Shown piece after piece: positions 16,501 through 24,000 of a DNA stretch of 35,922 nt. Position 1 is the stretch's first letter, and the number at the start of each line of letters is the position of its first letter. Where the stretch lies: the NCBI GenBank assembly GCA_003599195.1, contig QZIZ01000070.1:1-35922 (forward strand), read 5' to 3'. The translations under genes and the position numbers were made by a program. The notes under the pieces were generated by a model. The model did not search any database. It was not told where the DNA came from and saw only the letters and a program-made list of their open reading frames with translations. The stretch is from Deltaproteobacteria bacterium. GTDB lineage: Bacteria; Desulfobacterota; Desulfobaccia; Desulfobaccales; 0-14-0-80-60-11.

Positions 16501-17066
16501 GAGTGATGCTTGAACAGGTCGTAAGTCTCGGCAACGATGGTTTTTGCCGTCTCAAGGTCAAAAAAACTGGCGCCGTTTAAGCCGGGGGGATCCACCCTCA
16601 GCAAGATATCCACTCCATATTTGTCTGCTAAAGAAAAAAGGTCTTCGGGGGGAACCGCCGTATTAAAGGTGAGGTCAAAAGGCAAGTTGCCGGGACTATT
16701 GGCATAAGTGACGCCGAATTTATTGGAAATTTCCAGATGCGTCAGATTGACGCCCGCGCTGCCGATCTCCCGGAAAAATTTTTCTGTCCACTCTTTCTTG
16801 GAGAAATCAAACACACAACCGCCGTTCTTGAAGGCGATGGGGACATAACGCCGGGTGAAACCGTAATAATCAGGAGAGTCGTCGCAGCGCATGAAGTAGG
16901 CGACATAATGAAACGGTTCTTTGAGGTAGGTGGTGACGCTTGCGGTTGCTGAAGAAAAAAAGCCCATCCACGGGCTAAACCAATTAACGAACCACAAGGG
17001 AAATAATGTAATTAGCAAAAGGATGCCATAACGGCTCCAGATTGATTTTTTATTTTTTGGGGCCAT
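13581..17066 (-). CDS. membrane-anchored multi-domain glycoside hydrolase-like protein with tandem C-terminal binding domains
   Basis: The protein has 1161 residues. One N-terminal membrane anchor (about 13-33) precedes a large extracytoplasmic part. Residues about 50-360 look like a (beta/alpha)8 barrel (LTHLEIS; VDILLRVDPPG; GYILPLETD; KLWIMDYPS). Residues 370-460 resemble the amidotransferase-like domain of GH42-type enzymes (VGILIPWYPS... LSDAQISLLQEALSRG.TVIFLNP). Residues 630-715 fit a NEW3/NPCBM-associated beta domain (INPGETFNLSLKL). Residues 752-800 match a MopE-type calcium- or copper-binding motif (DADGDGYGDP... GEDCNDADP). The C-terminus holds two homologous domains of about 150 residues (836-985 and 1003-1161; YEDGES/LEDAED starts, VYVHHG/TYVHHG cores), probably carbohydrate-binding. 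Catalytic residues could not be fixed. Its base composition looks lower in GC than the convergent polysaccharide operon. A role in trimming or binding that polymer is inference. Confidence 0.65.
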   Translation of the reverse strand: MAPKNKKSIWSRYGILLLITLFPLWFVNWFSPWMGFFSSATASVTTYLKEPFHYVAYFMRCDDSPDYYGFTRRYVPIAFKNGGCVFDFSKKEWTEKFFREIGSAGVNLTHLEISNKFGVTYANSPGNLPFDLTFNTAVPPEDLFSLADKYGVDILLRVDPPGLNGASFFDLETAKTIVAETYDLFKHHSSLKGYILPLETDINIPVQAVLDMAQTIKAMDPKLWIMDYPSNPKSPYIQERIREHSLFPEVDFENVQFPIGNKYLGGPFKNTHGLTRYLLGLANCPKIIAHTHFMDAYGGLCVPPDRAYEISQGVLLTATPFGCSWWGMIQDAWGVGWRDGLDAQWRRLKWYEGILSVQRFEPYYSHARDQSEVGILIPWYPSFNSTALVENVMRPLAESRMTVSFFNSAKQMPDNLKVILAPVTRGLSDAQISLLQEALSRGITVIFLNPDKDPWRKVSKPKGWDYSNANRFNPLFLSMIGMDEAAWIKGITQDTVLDKAPGKIILLADTMYSVQPRLAAKAGEQYDPRIKIGNLPNSFLVEHYFKSNQFSENELIMLLASSKDEPAANVAVNFRPSRHYSWAYLLVDDRISRIPLAPGQDVHQINIPNINSYACLILADRTYPFLAPELKVKTINPGETFNLSLKLINGDSQQTLQGALEVAAPPGWNVSPSPQEVALQPNEEKEMQITVQAPAALEDLPYFIGWNFLGLSQRTMILAPNGTARKISDLTEAEFLPQKLAWAEFCPPYAAATFFADADGDGYGDPNNTVKKCASYAPEGYAANGEDCNDADPQEHPGQIWFLESSGYANTETRTVSCSRPGPAYKTSPELLGIIYEDGESGQTAGWSIVDKEPSSPVTPKIKNVADGGGRVIQLAGNGTANGYQLVDKNGEPWNNQNHFVLTWRLKSLKDFAVYAQIETTAGPRYLQYTPTDTDNLGAGVYVHHGVGKNSINGQWHTFFRDLSADLKGGQPDNHLLAVNKLIFRGNCKLDDVALRRNLPSVLEDAEDLAAGRWSVYDDSPPGAAIANVFDEDRQSRVIEFSGDGANNGYLLKNRDQAAWANGNRRIEWSMKYSQKFSVYVDVATTAGRRYLLYQPVNINKLGTGTYVHHGLGAAAKSGVWRTFMRDLQADLSEAQPGTTILGVNRFLIRGSGRGDDIRLR

Positions 17067-17150
17067 ACTTAATTACCCTGACATCCCCAAGACAAACCTT
17101 CTATCCCCCCCCTTTCCTCTGATTCGATGTCCGTGATTTCCATAATCTTA

Positions 17151-17951
17151 TCACACCGGCAGAATCACCGTAACCCAGGTTTCCCCCGGTTTGCTCTCCA
17201 CCTGGATTTCTCCCTGGTAGGGGGCCAGGAGGCGCCGGGCCAGGAAGAGGCCCAGGCCGGCATGGGGCGGGTTATGGCTGTTCTTGGAGGTGATAAAAGG
17301 CTCAAAAAGCCGGGGCCGGATCTCCCGAGGCACCCCCGCTCCCGTATCCCCCACCTTCAGGACGCGCCGCCCATCCTCCAGTGAGGTTTCCACCGTCAGT
17401 TTCCGGACTTCCGCTCCTTCCATGGCCTCCAGGGCGTTGTCCACCAGGTTGCGGAAGCTCTGGCTGAAATCGATGTAATGGCCGTTAATCGGCGGCAGGC
17501 CGGTCTGGAAACGAAAATCCTTCTCCACCTGGTGCTTGAAAAAGGAATTGGCCACAAAAAGCTCCAGTTCCTCTTCCAGCATTTGATTGAGGTCCAGATT
17601 AATTCTTTCCTGGTTCTCCTCGTGCAAGCCTTGGGTGACAATGCTGCGGGCCTGATCCCGGAGGTTTTGCACCTCCTGGGAAAACTGCCGCACCTTGTTC
17701 TGCCGGTATTTGAAGAAGGGCCCCAGCCTTTCCTGGATCTCCGGCGGGCAATCCTGCAGGGTCTCAAACTCGTCCCGGGATTTTTGTTCCAGAAGCTCCA
17801 AATGGAAAGACAGAACCTGCAGAGGAGTGTTCATGTTATGAACGATGCCGGTGCAACGGCGGCCGGTGGCGGAATGGCGGTAAAAGCGCACCATCTCTTG
17901 CCAGCAGCGCTCCAGCATCTGCTCCGGGGAGGGAGATTTACCGAAGGTCAC
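17151..17951 (-). CDS. cytoplasmic sensor-less histidine kinase
   Basis: The product is about 266 residues from a GTG at 17951, chosen because AAGGGA lies six bases upstream; a TTG at 18002 would add 17 residues. The phospho-acceptor box is unusual: VHNMNTPLQV instead of H-E-x-x-N-P. A long helical segment (about 60-140) precedes a HATPase domain with N-box NLVDNALEAM, G1 VGDTGAGVP and G2 GLGLFLARRLL. No membrane segment, PAS or GAF domain is present, so input must come from a partner or from the helical region. No response regulator is adjacent in its own operon; the nearest is at 19543-20202 on the same strand. Identification as a kinase is solid; partner and signal are unknown. Confidence 0.8.
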   Translation of the reverse strand: MTFGKSPSPEQMLERCWQEMVRFYRHSATGRRCTGIVHNMNTPLQVLSFHLELLEQKSRDEFETLQDCPPEIQERLGPFFKYRQNKVRQFSQEVQNLRDQARSIVTQGLHEENQERINLDLNQMLEEELELFVANSFFKHQVEKDFRFQTGLPPINGHYIDFSQSFRNLVDNALEAMEGAEVRKLTVETSLEDGRRVLKVGDTGAGVPREIRPRLFEPFITSKNSHNPPHAGLGLFLARRLLAPYQGEIQVESKPGETWVTVILPV

Positions 17952-18103
17952 GCGTTTTCCCTTATCCGCCCTGGTCTCCGGGGGCGATGATGGCCGGTGC
18001 AATCAGCGGGTTTAGGCTCTTGGTCTCAGGCTCGGCGTAACTTAGTCAATTTATCACGAAATCTAGAAGATTGCAAAATTACCACCACCGAGGACAATTA
18101 GTA

Positions 18104-18228
18104 AAAAGATGCACCACAGAGACACAGAGGACACAGAGTTTCACAGAGGAAAAATCTTTGTTTTGGCGCAAAGCGCCAAAGCAAAAATATTATCTCTGTG
18201 CTCTTTGTGTCTCTGTGGTGAATCTTTT
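18104..18228. repeat. MITE-like palindromic element (CACCACAGAGACACAGAG type)
   Basis: Two 35-base arms (18104-18138 and 18194-18228) are inverted repeats with about 31 of 35 matches. The centre has a second stem, TTTGGCGC (18162-18169) with GCGCCAAA (18173-18180). The whole element could fold into one long hairpin. It lies between the histidine kinase and HD-GYP genes and carries no ORF of its own. From memory, CACAGAGACACAGAG units are dispersed in many environmental genomes. No transposase is nearby. Confidence 0.7.
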
Positions 18229-18247
18229 CAGCAGAACGAAATGGTGC

Positions 18248-19525
18248 TCAGGCGGTTTGGGTGGAGAGCATATCCACGAATTCCAGGGTCAGTTCCGGAT
18301 CGAACTGGGTGCCCGCATGGGCCCGGATCTCCGCCAGGGCTTCGGGGATGGTGCACCGCCGCCGGTAGGGACGGTCGGTGGTGAGGGCGTCGTAGACATC
18401 CGCCAGGGTCAGGAGGCGGCAGGCGAAGGGAATGTCCTTCCCGGCCAGGCCCCGGGGATACCCCCGGCCGTCCCAGCGCTCGTGGTGATAGAGGATGACC
18501 CCCTTTTCCTCGGCGCGCAGCCCCAGGGGCTCCACGATCTTCCCCCCGATCAGGGGATGGCTTTCGATGACCACGCGCTCCTCGGGGGTCAGCGGCCCGG
18601 GCTTCAAGAGGATGAAATCGCTGATTCCCACTTTGCCGATGTCATGGAGGTAGCTGGCGGTCTTCAGGGAGTCCAGTTCCTCGGGGGGCAGACCCAGGTG
18701 TCTCCCGAAGTGGGAGACGATCTCGGTCACCCTGGCGGAGTGCTGGCCGGTATAAGGATCCCGGGCCTCCAGGCTTCTCACCAGGGCCTTGATGGATTCC
18801 AGAAGAGAGACCGTGTTTTTTTCGTGGATCGCCAGGTTATCGGAGACCAGGTTGGGGTTCTCCGCCAGCATGTTCACCAGATTGAGATCATCCTGGTCCA
18901 GGGGCCTTTCCGGGCGGTCGCTGAGCAGCAGCACCCCGGCCAACATCCCGTTCTGTGGTACGGGCACCGCCAGGACCGGCGGGGATTGTCTCTGGCCCCG
19001 GGGCCTGAAGAGCAGGGGGGCCCCGTTTTGGAGAACATCCCTGGCGATCTTCCAATGATTTCGTGGCAATTTCTGGCGGTCCAGACTGGCCAGGAGACGG
19101 AGCCGCCCATTGCCGCCGTTCTTGCTGAAAAACGCAGCCTGGCGCACTTTGGTCATTTTGGCCGCCAGTTTGAGGAGCTGCATGCAGAATTCTTCCCCGT
19201 CATAGCCCCGGCCCAGGCGCTGCAAGATGGAGTTGGCCCAATAAAATAAACCCGAGGGATCCCCTGGCGGCTGGGGGGGCGGCGGAGAAAGGTTGAGCCG
19301 ATAGCGTTGGGCGGAAGGCAGGGAATCCAGGAGCCGGCTGAAGAGATCGGGCAGATCACTCAAAGTGATCAATTCGGAAGGCTGCAGGCCGGTCTGGGCC
19401 AAAGGTTCCAGGGTCAGCGTCAGAGTAAACTTGCCCCCAGGCAGAGCCATGTGAAAGGATTCGGCCTTGGACGCGGACTTCCTGGTCTCAAAGGCCAGCG
19501 GGGGCTTAGGTTTATTCGACACCAT
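18248..19525 (-). CDS. GAF-HD-GYP domain protein, probable cyclic-di-GMP phosphodiesterase
   Basis: The protein has 425 residues, no membrane segment, a poorly conserved N-terminal 90 residues, a GAF-like domain (about 95-235) and a C-terminal HD-GYP domain (about 245-420). HD-GYP signatures are complete: H262 in QHSARV, LHDIGK (HD at 294-295), ESHPLIG and HHERWDGRGYP (347-357). Complete motifs predict metal-dependent hydrolysis of c-di-GMP, usually to pGpG or GMP. The ATG at 19525 has AAGGG five bases upstream. It starts 17 bases after the receiver gene stop, so both are one operon, and the receiver may control it in trans. The nearby exopolysaccharide operon is a plausible downstream process, but its synthase has no PilZ domain, so any link would be indirect. 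Confidence 0.88.
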   Translation of the reverse strand: MVSNKPKPPLAFETRKSASKAESFHMALPGGKFTLTLTLEPLAQTGLQPSELITLSDLPDLFSRLLDSLPSAQRYRLNLSPPPPQPPGDPSGLFYWANSILQRLGRGYDGEEFCMQLLKLAAKMTKVRQAAFFSKNGGNGRLRLLASLDRQKLPRNHWKIARDVLQNGAPLLFRPRGQRQSPPVLAVPVPQNGMLAGVLLLSDRPERPLDQDDLNLVNMLAENPNLVSDNLAIHEKNTVSLLESIKALVRSLEARDPYTGQHSARVTEIVSHFGRHLGLPPEELDSLKTASYLHDIGKVGISDFILLKPGPLTPEERVVIESHPLIGGKIVEPLGLRAEEKGVILYHHERWDGRGYPRGLAGKDIPFACRLLTLADVYDALTTDRPYRRRCTIPEALAEIRAHAGTQFDPELTLEFVDMLSTQTA

Positions 19526-19542
19526 TGCAACCCTTTGGGATT

Positions 19543-20202
19543 TCAGATAAACAGTCGTTCTTTAAGTTTCTGGTATTCTTCCCGGCTCAACATATTTTCT
19601 TTGTACAGGTCCCGCAGGCGTTCCAAATCCCCCAGTTTTTCCAGAGTCTGCTCCTCGGGGGAATAATCTTTCAGGGGCACCGGCCCCGGCGACCACAGGG
19701 TCCGGGGACGGTTTTCGGGGCGGTTCTCGCCCCCGATAAACTGGGGCAACTGCTGCACTTCTTTCAACTGGGCGGTTAAATCGTCAAGTTTGCGGAGCAA
19801 TCTCTGATTTTCCCGCCGCAGATGGATAAGCCGCATGGCGTTGGTCACCGCAATCTCAATTTCCTGCAATTTGAAAGGCTTACACAGATAATCATAAGCC
19901 CCTTCCCGGATGGCCCCGATGGCGCTGTCCAATGAGGCGTAACCGGTCATGATCACCACCAGGGTGCCCGGGTCCCTTTGGCGTGCGGCCCTGAGCACCG
20001 TCAACCCGTCGGCTTCGGGCATTACCAAATCGGTAATGACCAGAGGATAATCCCGTTTCTCCAATAAAGCCAGGGCCTCTCCGCCGTTGGCGGCCAGGTC
20101 CACCTGGTGGCCTTTCTCCTTGAGAAACTCCTCCAGGGCTGCGGCCAGGGTCTCGTCATCTTCAGCCACCAGGATGGCTAGAGGGGCCTCAAGCCGGACC
20201 AT
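19543..20202 (-). CDS. response regulator: receiver domain with coiled coil and SHOCT-like C-terminus
   Basis: The product is 219 residues from the ATG at 20202. An in-frame ATG at 20274, with AGGGGAG eight bases upstream, would add 24 low-complexity residues. The receiver domain (about 8-125) has the acidic pair EDD (14-16), the phospho-acceptor in ITDLVMP (Asp58), T in MTGYAS and the conserved Lys in CKPF. A coiled coil (about 128-150) and a linker follow. The last 35 residues (LEKLGDLERLRDLYKENMLSREEYQKLKERL region) resemble a SHOCT domain, a short helical oligomerisation module. There is no DNA-binding or enzymatic output domain. It is the first gene of an operon with the HD-GYP protein and probably relays phosphorylation through protein contacts. 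Confidence 0.85.
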   Translation of the reverse strand: MVRLEAPLAILVAEDDETLAAALEEFLKEKGHQVDLAANGGEALALLEKRDYPLVITDLVMPEADGLTVLRAARQRDPGTLVVIMTGYASLDSAIGAIREGAYDYLCKPFKLQEIEIAVTNAMRLIHLRRENQRLLRKLDDLTAQLKEVQQLPQFIGGENRPENRPRTLWSPGPVPLKDYSPEEQTLEKLGDLERLRDLYKENMLSREEYQKLKERLFI

Positions 20203-20805
20203 AATAACTGCATCCCTTTCCGGGGCATCTCCGGGAGCCGCTCCCTGGCTCCTCCCGGATCGTGGGAAGATCATCGCGAAATCTCCCCTTACTGACTGTT
20301 GCAACGGCGAATTCCCCAGGTCTCAAACCTCGGGGAAATTTTGTGGGACGCTTGGCCATCCCGTGCCTCTCAGCTCCTCAAGATCCTAAACGGGACCGGC
20401 TTTGCGCCCTCGACTCCGCCTGCCTCCGGGAAGTTGGGACCGGGGCCGGGAAGCCGGTAGGTCCTAATCAAGAATATGGTCCTACTTTCTTATCGGTTGA
20501 AGTTCAGCCCGCATTAAAATTTCAGGGAAGGCAAAGTTTAATTAACATGGAGGCCGTAATTTTCTCCCAGAGGTAGGCCTCAGGCGGGGTCCGCAGGCCG
20601 AGAATGAGGCAAACAGCGCTTTCCCGGCTTCACGGCGGAGATGATTTCTTCCCACTGCGGCTTAATAAGCCTGGCGGCCGGTCAGACCCAAGCCTGTCTC
20701 TTCTTGGGCCGGAGTATTACTTCTTGTCTCAAGGTATTATTATGGTTATTAATATAACCAGGGGACATGCATATTGCTAAGAAGACCGCCCAGGAGCAAA
20801 TAATT
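20203..20805. other. divergent intergenic region
   Basis: These 603 bases separate the receiver gene (minus) from the small symporter-associated gene (plus). Part could code if the receiver starts at 20274. No other ORF has a convincing protein. Visible features are the possible promoter at 20724-20752 and the palindrome at 20744-20759, both before the plus-strand operon. The section about 20300-20700 shows nothing I can name. Confidence 0.5.
20724..20759 (+). promoter_or_regulatory. possible promoter overlapped by a 16-bp palindrome
   Basis: TTGTCT (20724-20729), a 17-base spacer and TATTAA (20747-20752) form a modest sigma70-like promoter. GGTTAT/ATAACC arms around TAAT (20744-20759) form an inverted repeat directly over the -10, as an operator would. 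It lies 47-62 bases before the ATG at 20806. Confidence 0.4.
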
Positions 20806-21009
20806 ATGCCTACCGGGACTAACAAACGCAAGCTTTTGGCATTGTTTGGAATATTTATATTTCTCCTTCTGAACCCGCCGTTAATGCAAATTGTTAACCG
20901 CGAGGCTTCGCTGGGAGGGGTTCCTGCTTTGGTGTTGTACATCCACCTAGTTTGGATCCTGGCCATTGCCGGGCTATATGCCTTCAGCCGTTCATCCTCC
21001 CGGGAGTAG
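20806..21009 (+). CDS. small two-TM protein associated with symporter-kinase
   Basis: The product is 67 residues from the ATG at 20806, which has AGGAG nine bases upstream. An ATG at 20767 is only two bases from its GGGG and is less likely. Two hydrophobic helices (about 9-27 and 39-58) are separated by a short loop, and the end is charged (SRSSSRE). Small proteins of this shape (DUF3311/DUF4212-like subunits) often sit just before sodium:solute symporter genes, and here the next gene begins 11 bases after the stop. It may stabilise or assemble with the symporter part of the kinase. Family naming is tentative, but the coding call is good. Confidence 0.7.
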   Translation: MPTGTNKRKLLALFGIFIFLLLNPPLMQIVNREASLGGVPALVLYIHLVWILAIAGLYAFSRSSSRE

Positions 21010-21020
21010 ACGGAAAAAAG

Positions 21021-24000
21021 ATGCTCGATACGGGTCTGGTTGCCGCCGCTGCCTTCGGCTATCTCTTTCTGCTCTTTGCCATCGCCTATTATGGGGACCG
21101 GCAAAGGAGCCGGGGTCGGAGCATTATTGCCAATCCCTATATCTATGCCCTGTCTCTGGCGGCCTATTGCACCGCCTGGACCTTTTTCGGCAGCGTCGGC
21201 AAGGCCGCCACTTCCGGCGTGACCTTTCTCACCATCTATCTGGGTCCCACCATTATCGCCTTTTCCTGGTGGTTCGGTCTGCGCAAGCTCCTGCGCATCT
21301 GCAAGGACAACAACCTGACCACCATGTCCGATTTTCTCACGCTGCGCTACGGTAAAGGGGCATTCCTCGGGGCCCTCGCCACCGTGGTGGTGCTCTTGGC
21401 CATTACTCCGTACATCGGCCTGCAGCTCAAGTCCATATCCGGCACCTTTAACATCCTGGTTTATGGGGAAGCCGCCCCGCCGCTCACCATGCCCATTTAT
21501 GAGGATACCGCCTTTTATGTGGCCCTGCTGCTGGCCATGTTCGGCATCCTTTTCGGGGCCCGCCATCTGGACCCCACGGAACGCCACGAAGGATTGGTGG
21601 CGGTGGTGTTCTTTGAGTCCATCATCGAACTGCTGGCTTTTGTCAGTCTGGGTCTCCTGGTTACCTTCGGCCTTTTCCCGGGCTGGGGGGAAATCTTCAG
21701 CCGCATACAGCAAAGCCCCGAATTTGCGCAGCTTCTCCTGGTGAACACCGGGCCTCATAACAGTTATTCGTTTCTCCTGGTGTTGACCTTGCTGGCCATG
21801 GGGGCCATTCATTTTCTGCCCCGGATGTTTCACATGGCCGTGGTGGAAAATACCGATGAAAAGCACATTCTCACTGCAATCTGGCTCTTCCCCCTCTATC
21901 TGCTGTTAATCAACCTGTTTGTCATGCCCATTGCTTTCGGGGGATTGCTGCTGGGTTTGCCGCCGGAACAGGCCGACACCTTCGTGTTGCGCATCCCCTT
22001 GCAAACCGGGCATCCTTATCTGGCCCTGCTGGTCTTTATGGGAGGGTTGTCGGCCTCCACGGCCATGGTGGCGGTGGCCTCCATCGCGGTGAGCACCATG
22101 GTCGTCAACAGCCTGGTGATGCCCCTGGCCATCCGCCTGAGGCTGCAAGAGCGGATCACTCCCCATCTGTTGACCATCAAACGGAGCGCCATCCTTTTGC
22201 TGATCCTTTTGGGGTACTTCGGCTATCATTTTCTCTTCCCCACGGTCATGCTGGTGGACATCGGGCTGATCGCCTTTTGCGGGGTGATGCAATTGGTGCC
22301 GGCCATGCTGGGGGCCCTGTATTGGCGGGAAGCCACCCGGTGGGGGGCCATCGCCGGATTGGGGACGGGTTTTTTCCTCTGGAGCTATACCCTGGTTTTA
22401 CCCTATTTTGTGGAAGCAGACTGGTTTTCCCCCACCTTGCTGACGGAGGGGCCTTTCGGCCTGGCTTTCCTCAAACCCACTGCCTTTCTGGGCTTATCCG
22501 GCCTGGACAAACTCTCCCATACTTTCTTCTGGTCTTTGCTTTTCAATGCCGGCGCTTTTGTCGGCGTTTCGTTGGCCACGACCCCCAGCCCGGTGGAGAA
22601 GGAACAGTCCCGGCGGTATGTCGGCGTATTCGAACAGGAACGAGAGCTGCCATTAGAGAAACGCTTTACCTCCTTTCCCAGCCTGGACCATTTGACCCAT
22701 TTCCTGGAGAGCCTCATCGGCCATAGGAAGGCCGCGGCCGCGCGGCGGGCCTTTCTTCAGGAGGTGGCGATCCCCGAATCCGAGTGGGGGGACCGGGAAA
22801 AACTCCGGCTCGCGGGCTTCGTGGAGCGCACCCTGGCGGGCTCCATCGGGCCGGCCGCGGCTCGGGTCATCATCGAGGGCTACCTGTCCGCCCTGGGCTC
22901 CAGGATGGAGGACGTTTTCGATCTTTTCAGCCGCATCTCCAGTTCCCTGGAGGAAAGCGAGCAACAGTTGCGCCGGCGGGTGGCGGAACTCTCGGTGCTC
23001 TTCGAAGCGGCTCGCAGACTGGCCTATTCCCCTTATATTCCCGATCTCCTGGAAGGCGTTCTGGGTGTGCTGGAGGAACAGCTGGGCATAGAAACCTGCG
23101 CCGTCCGGCTGTTGGATGAAAGAGGCTTTCTGCACATCAAAGGGTCCCGGGGGCTTCCTCCCGAAGCCCAGGAACAGGTGGTAAAGCCGGATTCCGAGTC
23201 TCTCCTGGGGCAATGCCTGTACACCTTTACCCCCCAGGTGGTGTCCCCGGGGGACTCCGCCGCAACCGCGCCCCGCCTCCAGGGGCTAAGACAAGAGGAA
23301 ATCATGGGTTCCCTGGTCCTGGCGCCCATCGCTACGGAAACCGCGACCCTCGGGGTCTTGACTGCTGCCAGCAGCCAAAAGGGGTTTTTTACCCGGGAAC
23401 ACGTGGAGTTCTTTCAATCCCTCGCCGGGCAATTGGCGTTGGCGGTGCGCACCGCCAATATGGAGGAGGCCCTGCGCCTGGACGAATCCCGCCTGGAGGC
23501 GGTCTGGCAGCTGAGCCGGATGACCAGGGCGACTCTCAAAGAAATTACCGAATTCGCCATGGAAGAGGGGGTCCGGCTGACCAAAAGCAAGATCGGCTAT
23601 CTGGCCTTCGCCAGCGAGGATGAAACGGTGCTCACCATGCAGGCCTGGTCCAGAACCGCCATGGAGGAATGCATCGTTGCCGATAAACCTTTAGTCTATC
23701 CCATGGAGACCACCGGGCTCTGGGGGGAGGCCGTGCGGCAGCGCCAGCCTATCATCACCAACGATTACGCCGCGGCCAATCCCTATAAGAAAGGCTACCC
23801 CCCGGGGCACGTGGAAGTCCGGCGCCATCTGAATATTCCGGTCTTTGACGGCGACCGCATCGTGGCCGTGGCCGGGGTGGGCAATAAGGACGAGGAATAT
23901 GATGAATCGGACGTCCGCCAACTGACTCTGTTGATGAACGGCATGTGGTGGCAGATCAAACGCCAGCGGGAAGAAGAAGCCCTGGCCGCCGAGGTGGAGC

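Noticed and set aside
18071-19249. plus-strand ORF beginning in the CACAGAG palindrome
   Set aside because: Most of it is antisense to the intact HD-GYP gene, and the beginning is repeat sequence.
20682-21866. minus-strand ORF across the symporter start
   Set aside because: The product is His/Gln/Gly-rich without domains, and it overlaps the conserved SSS transporter domain on the other strand.
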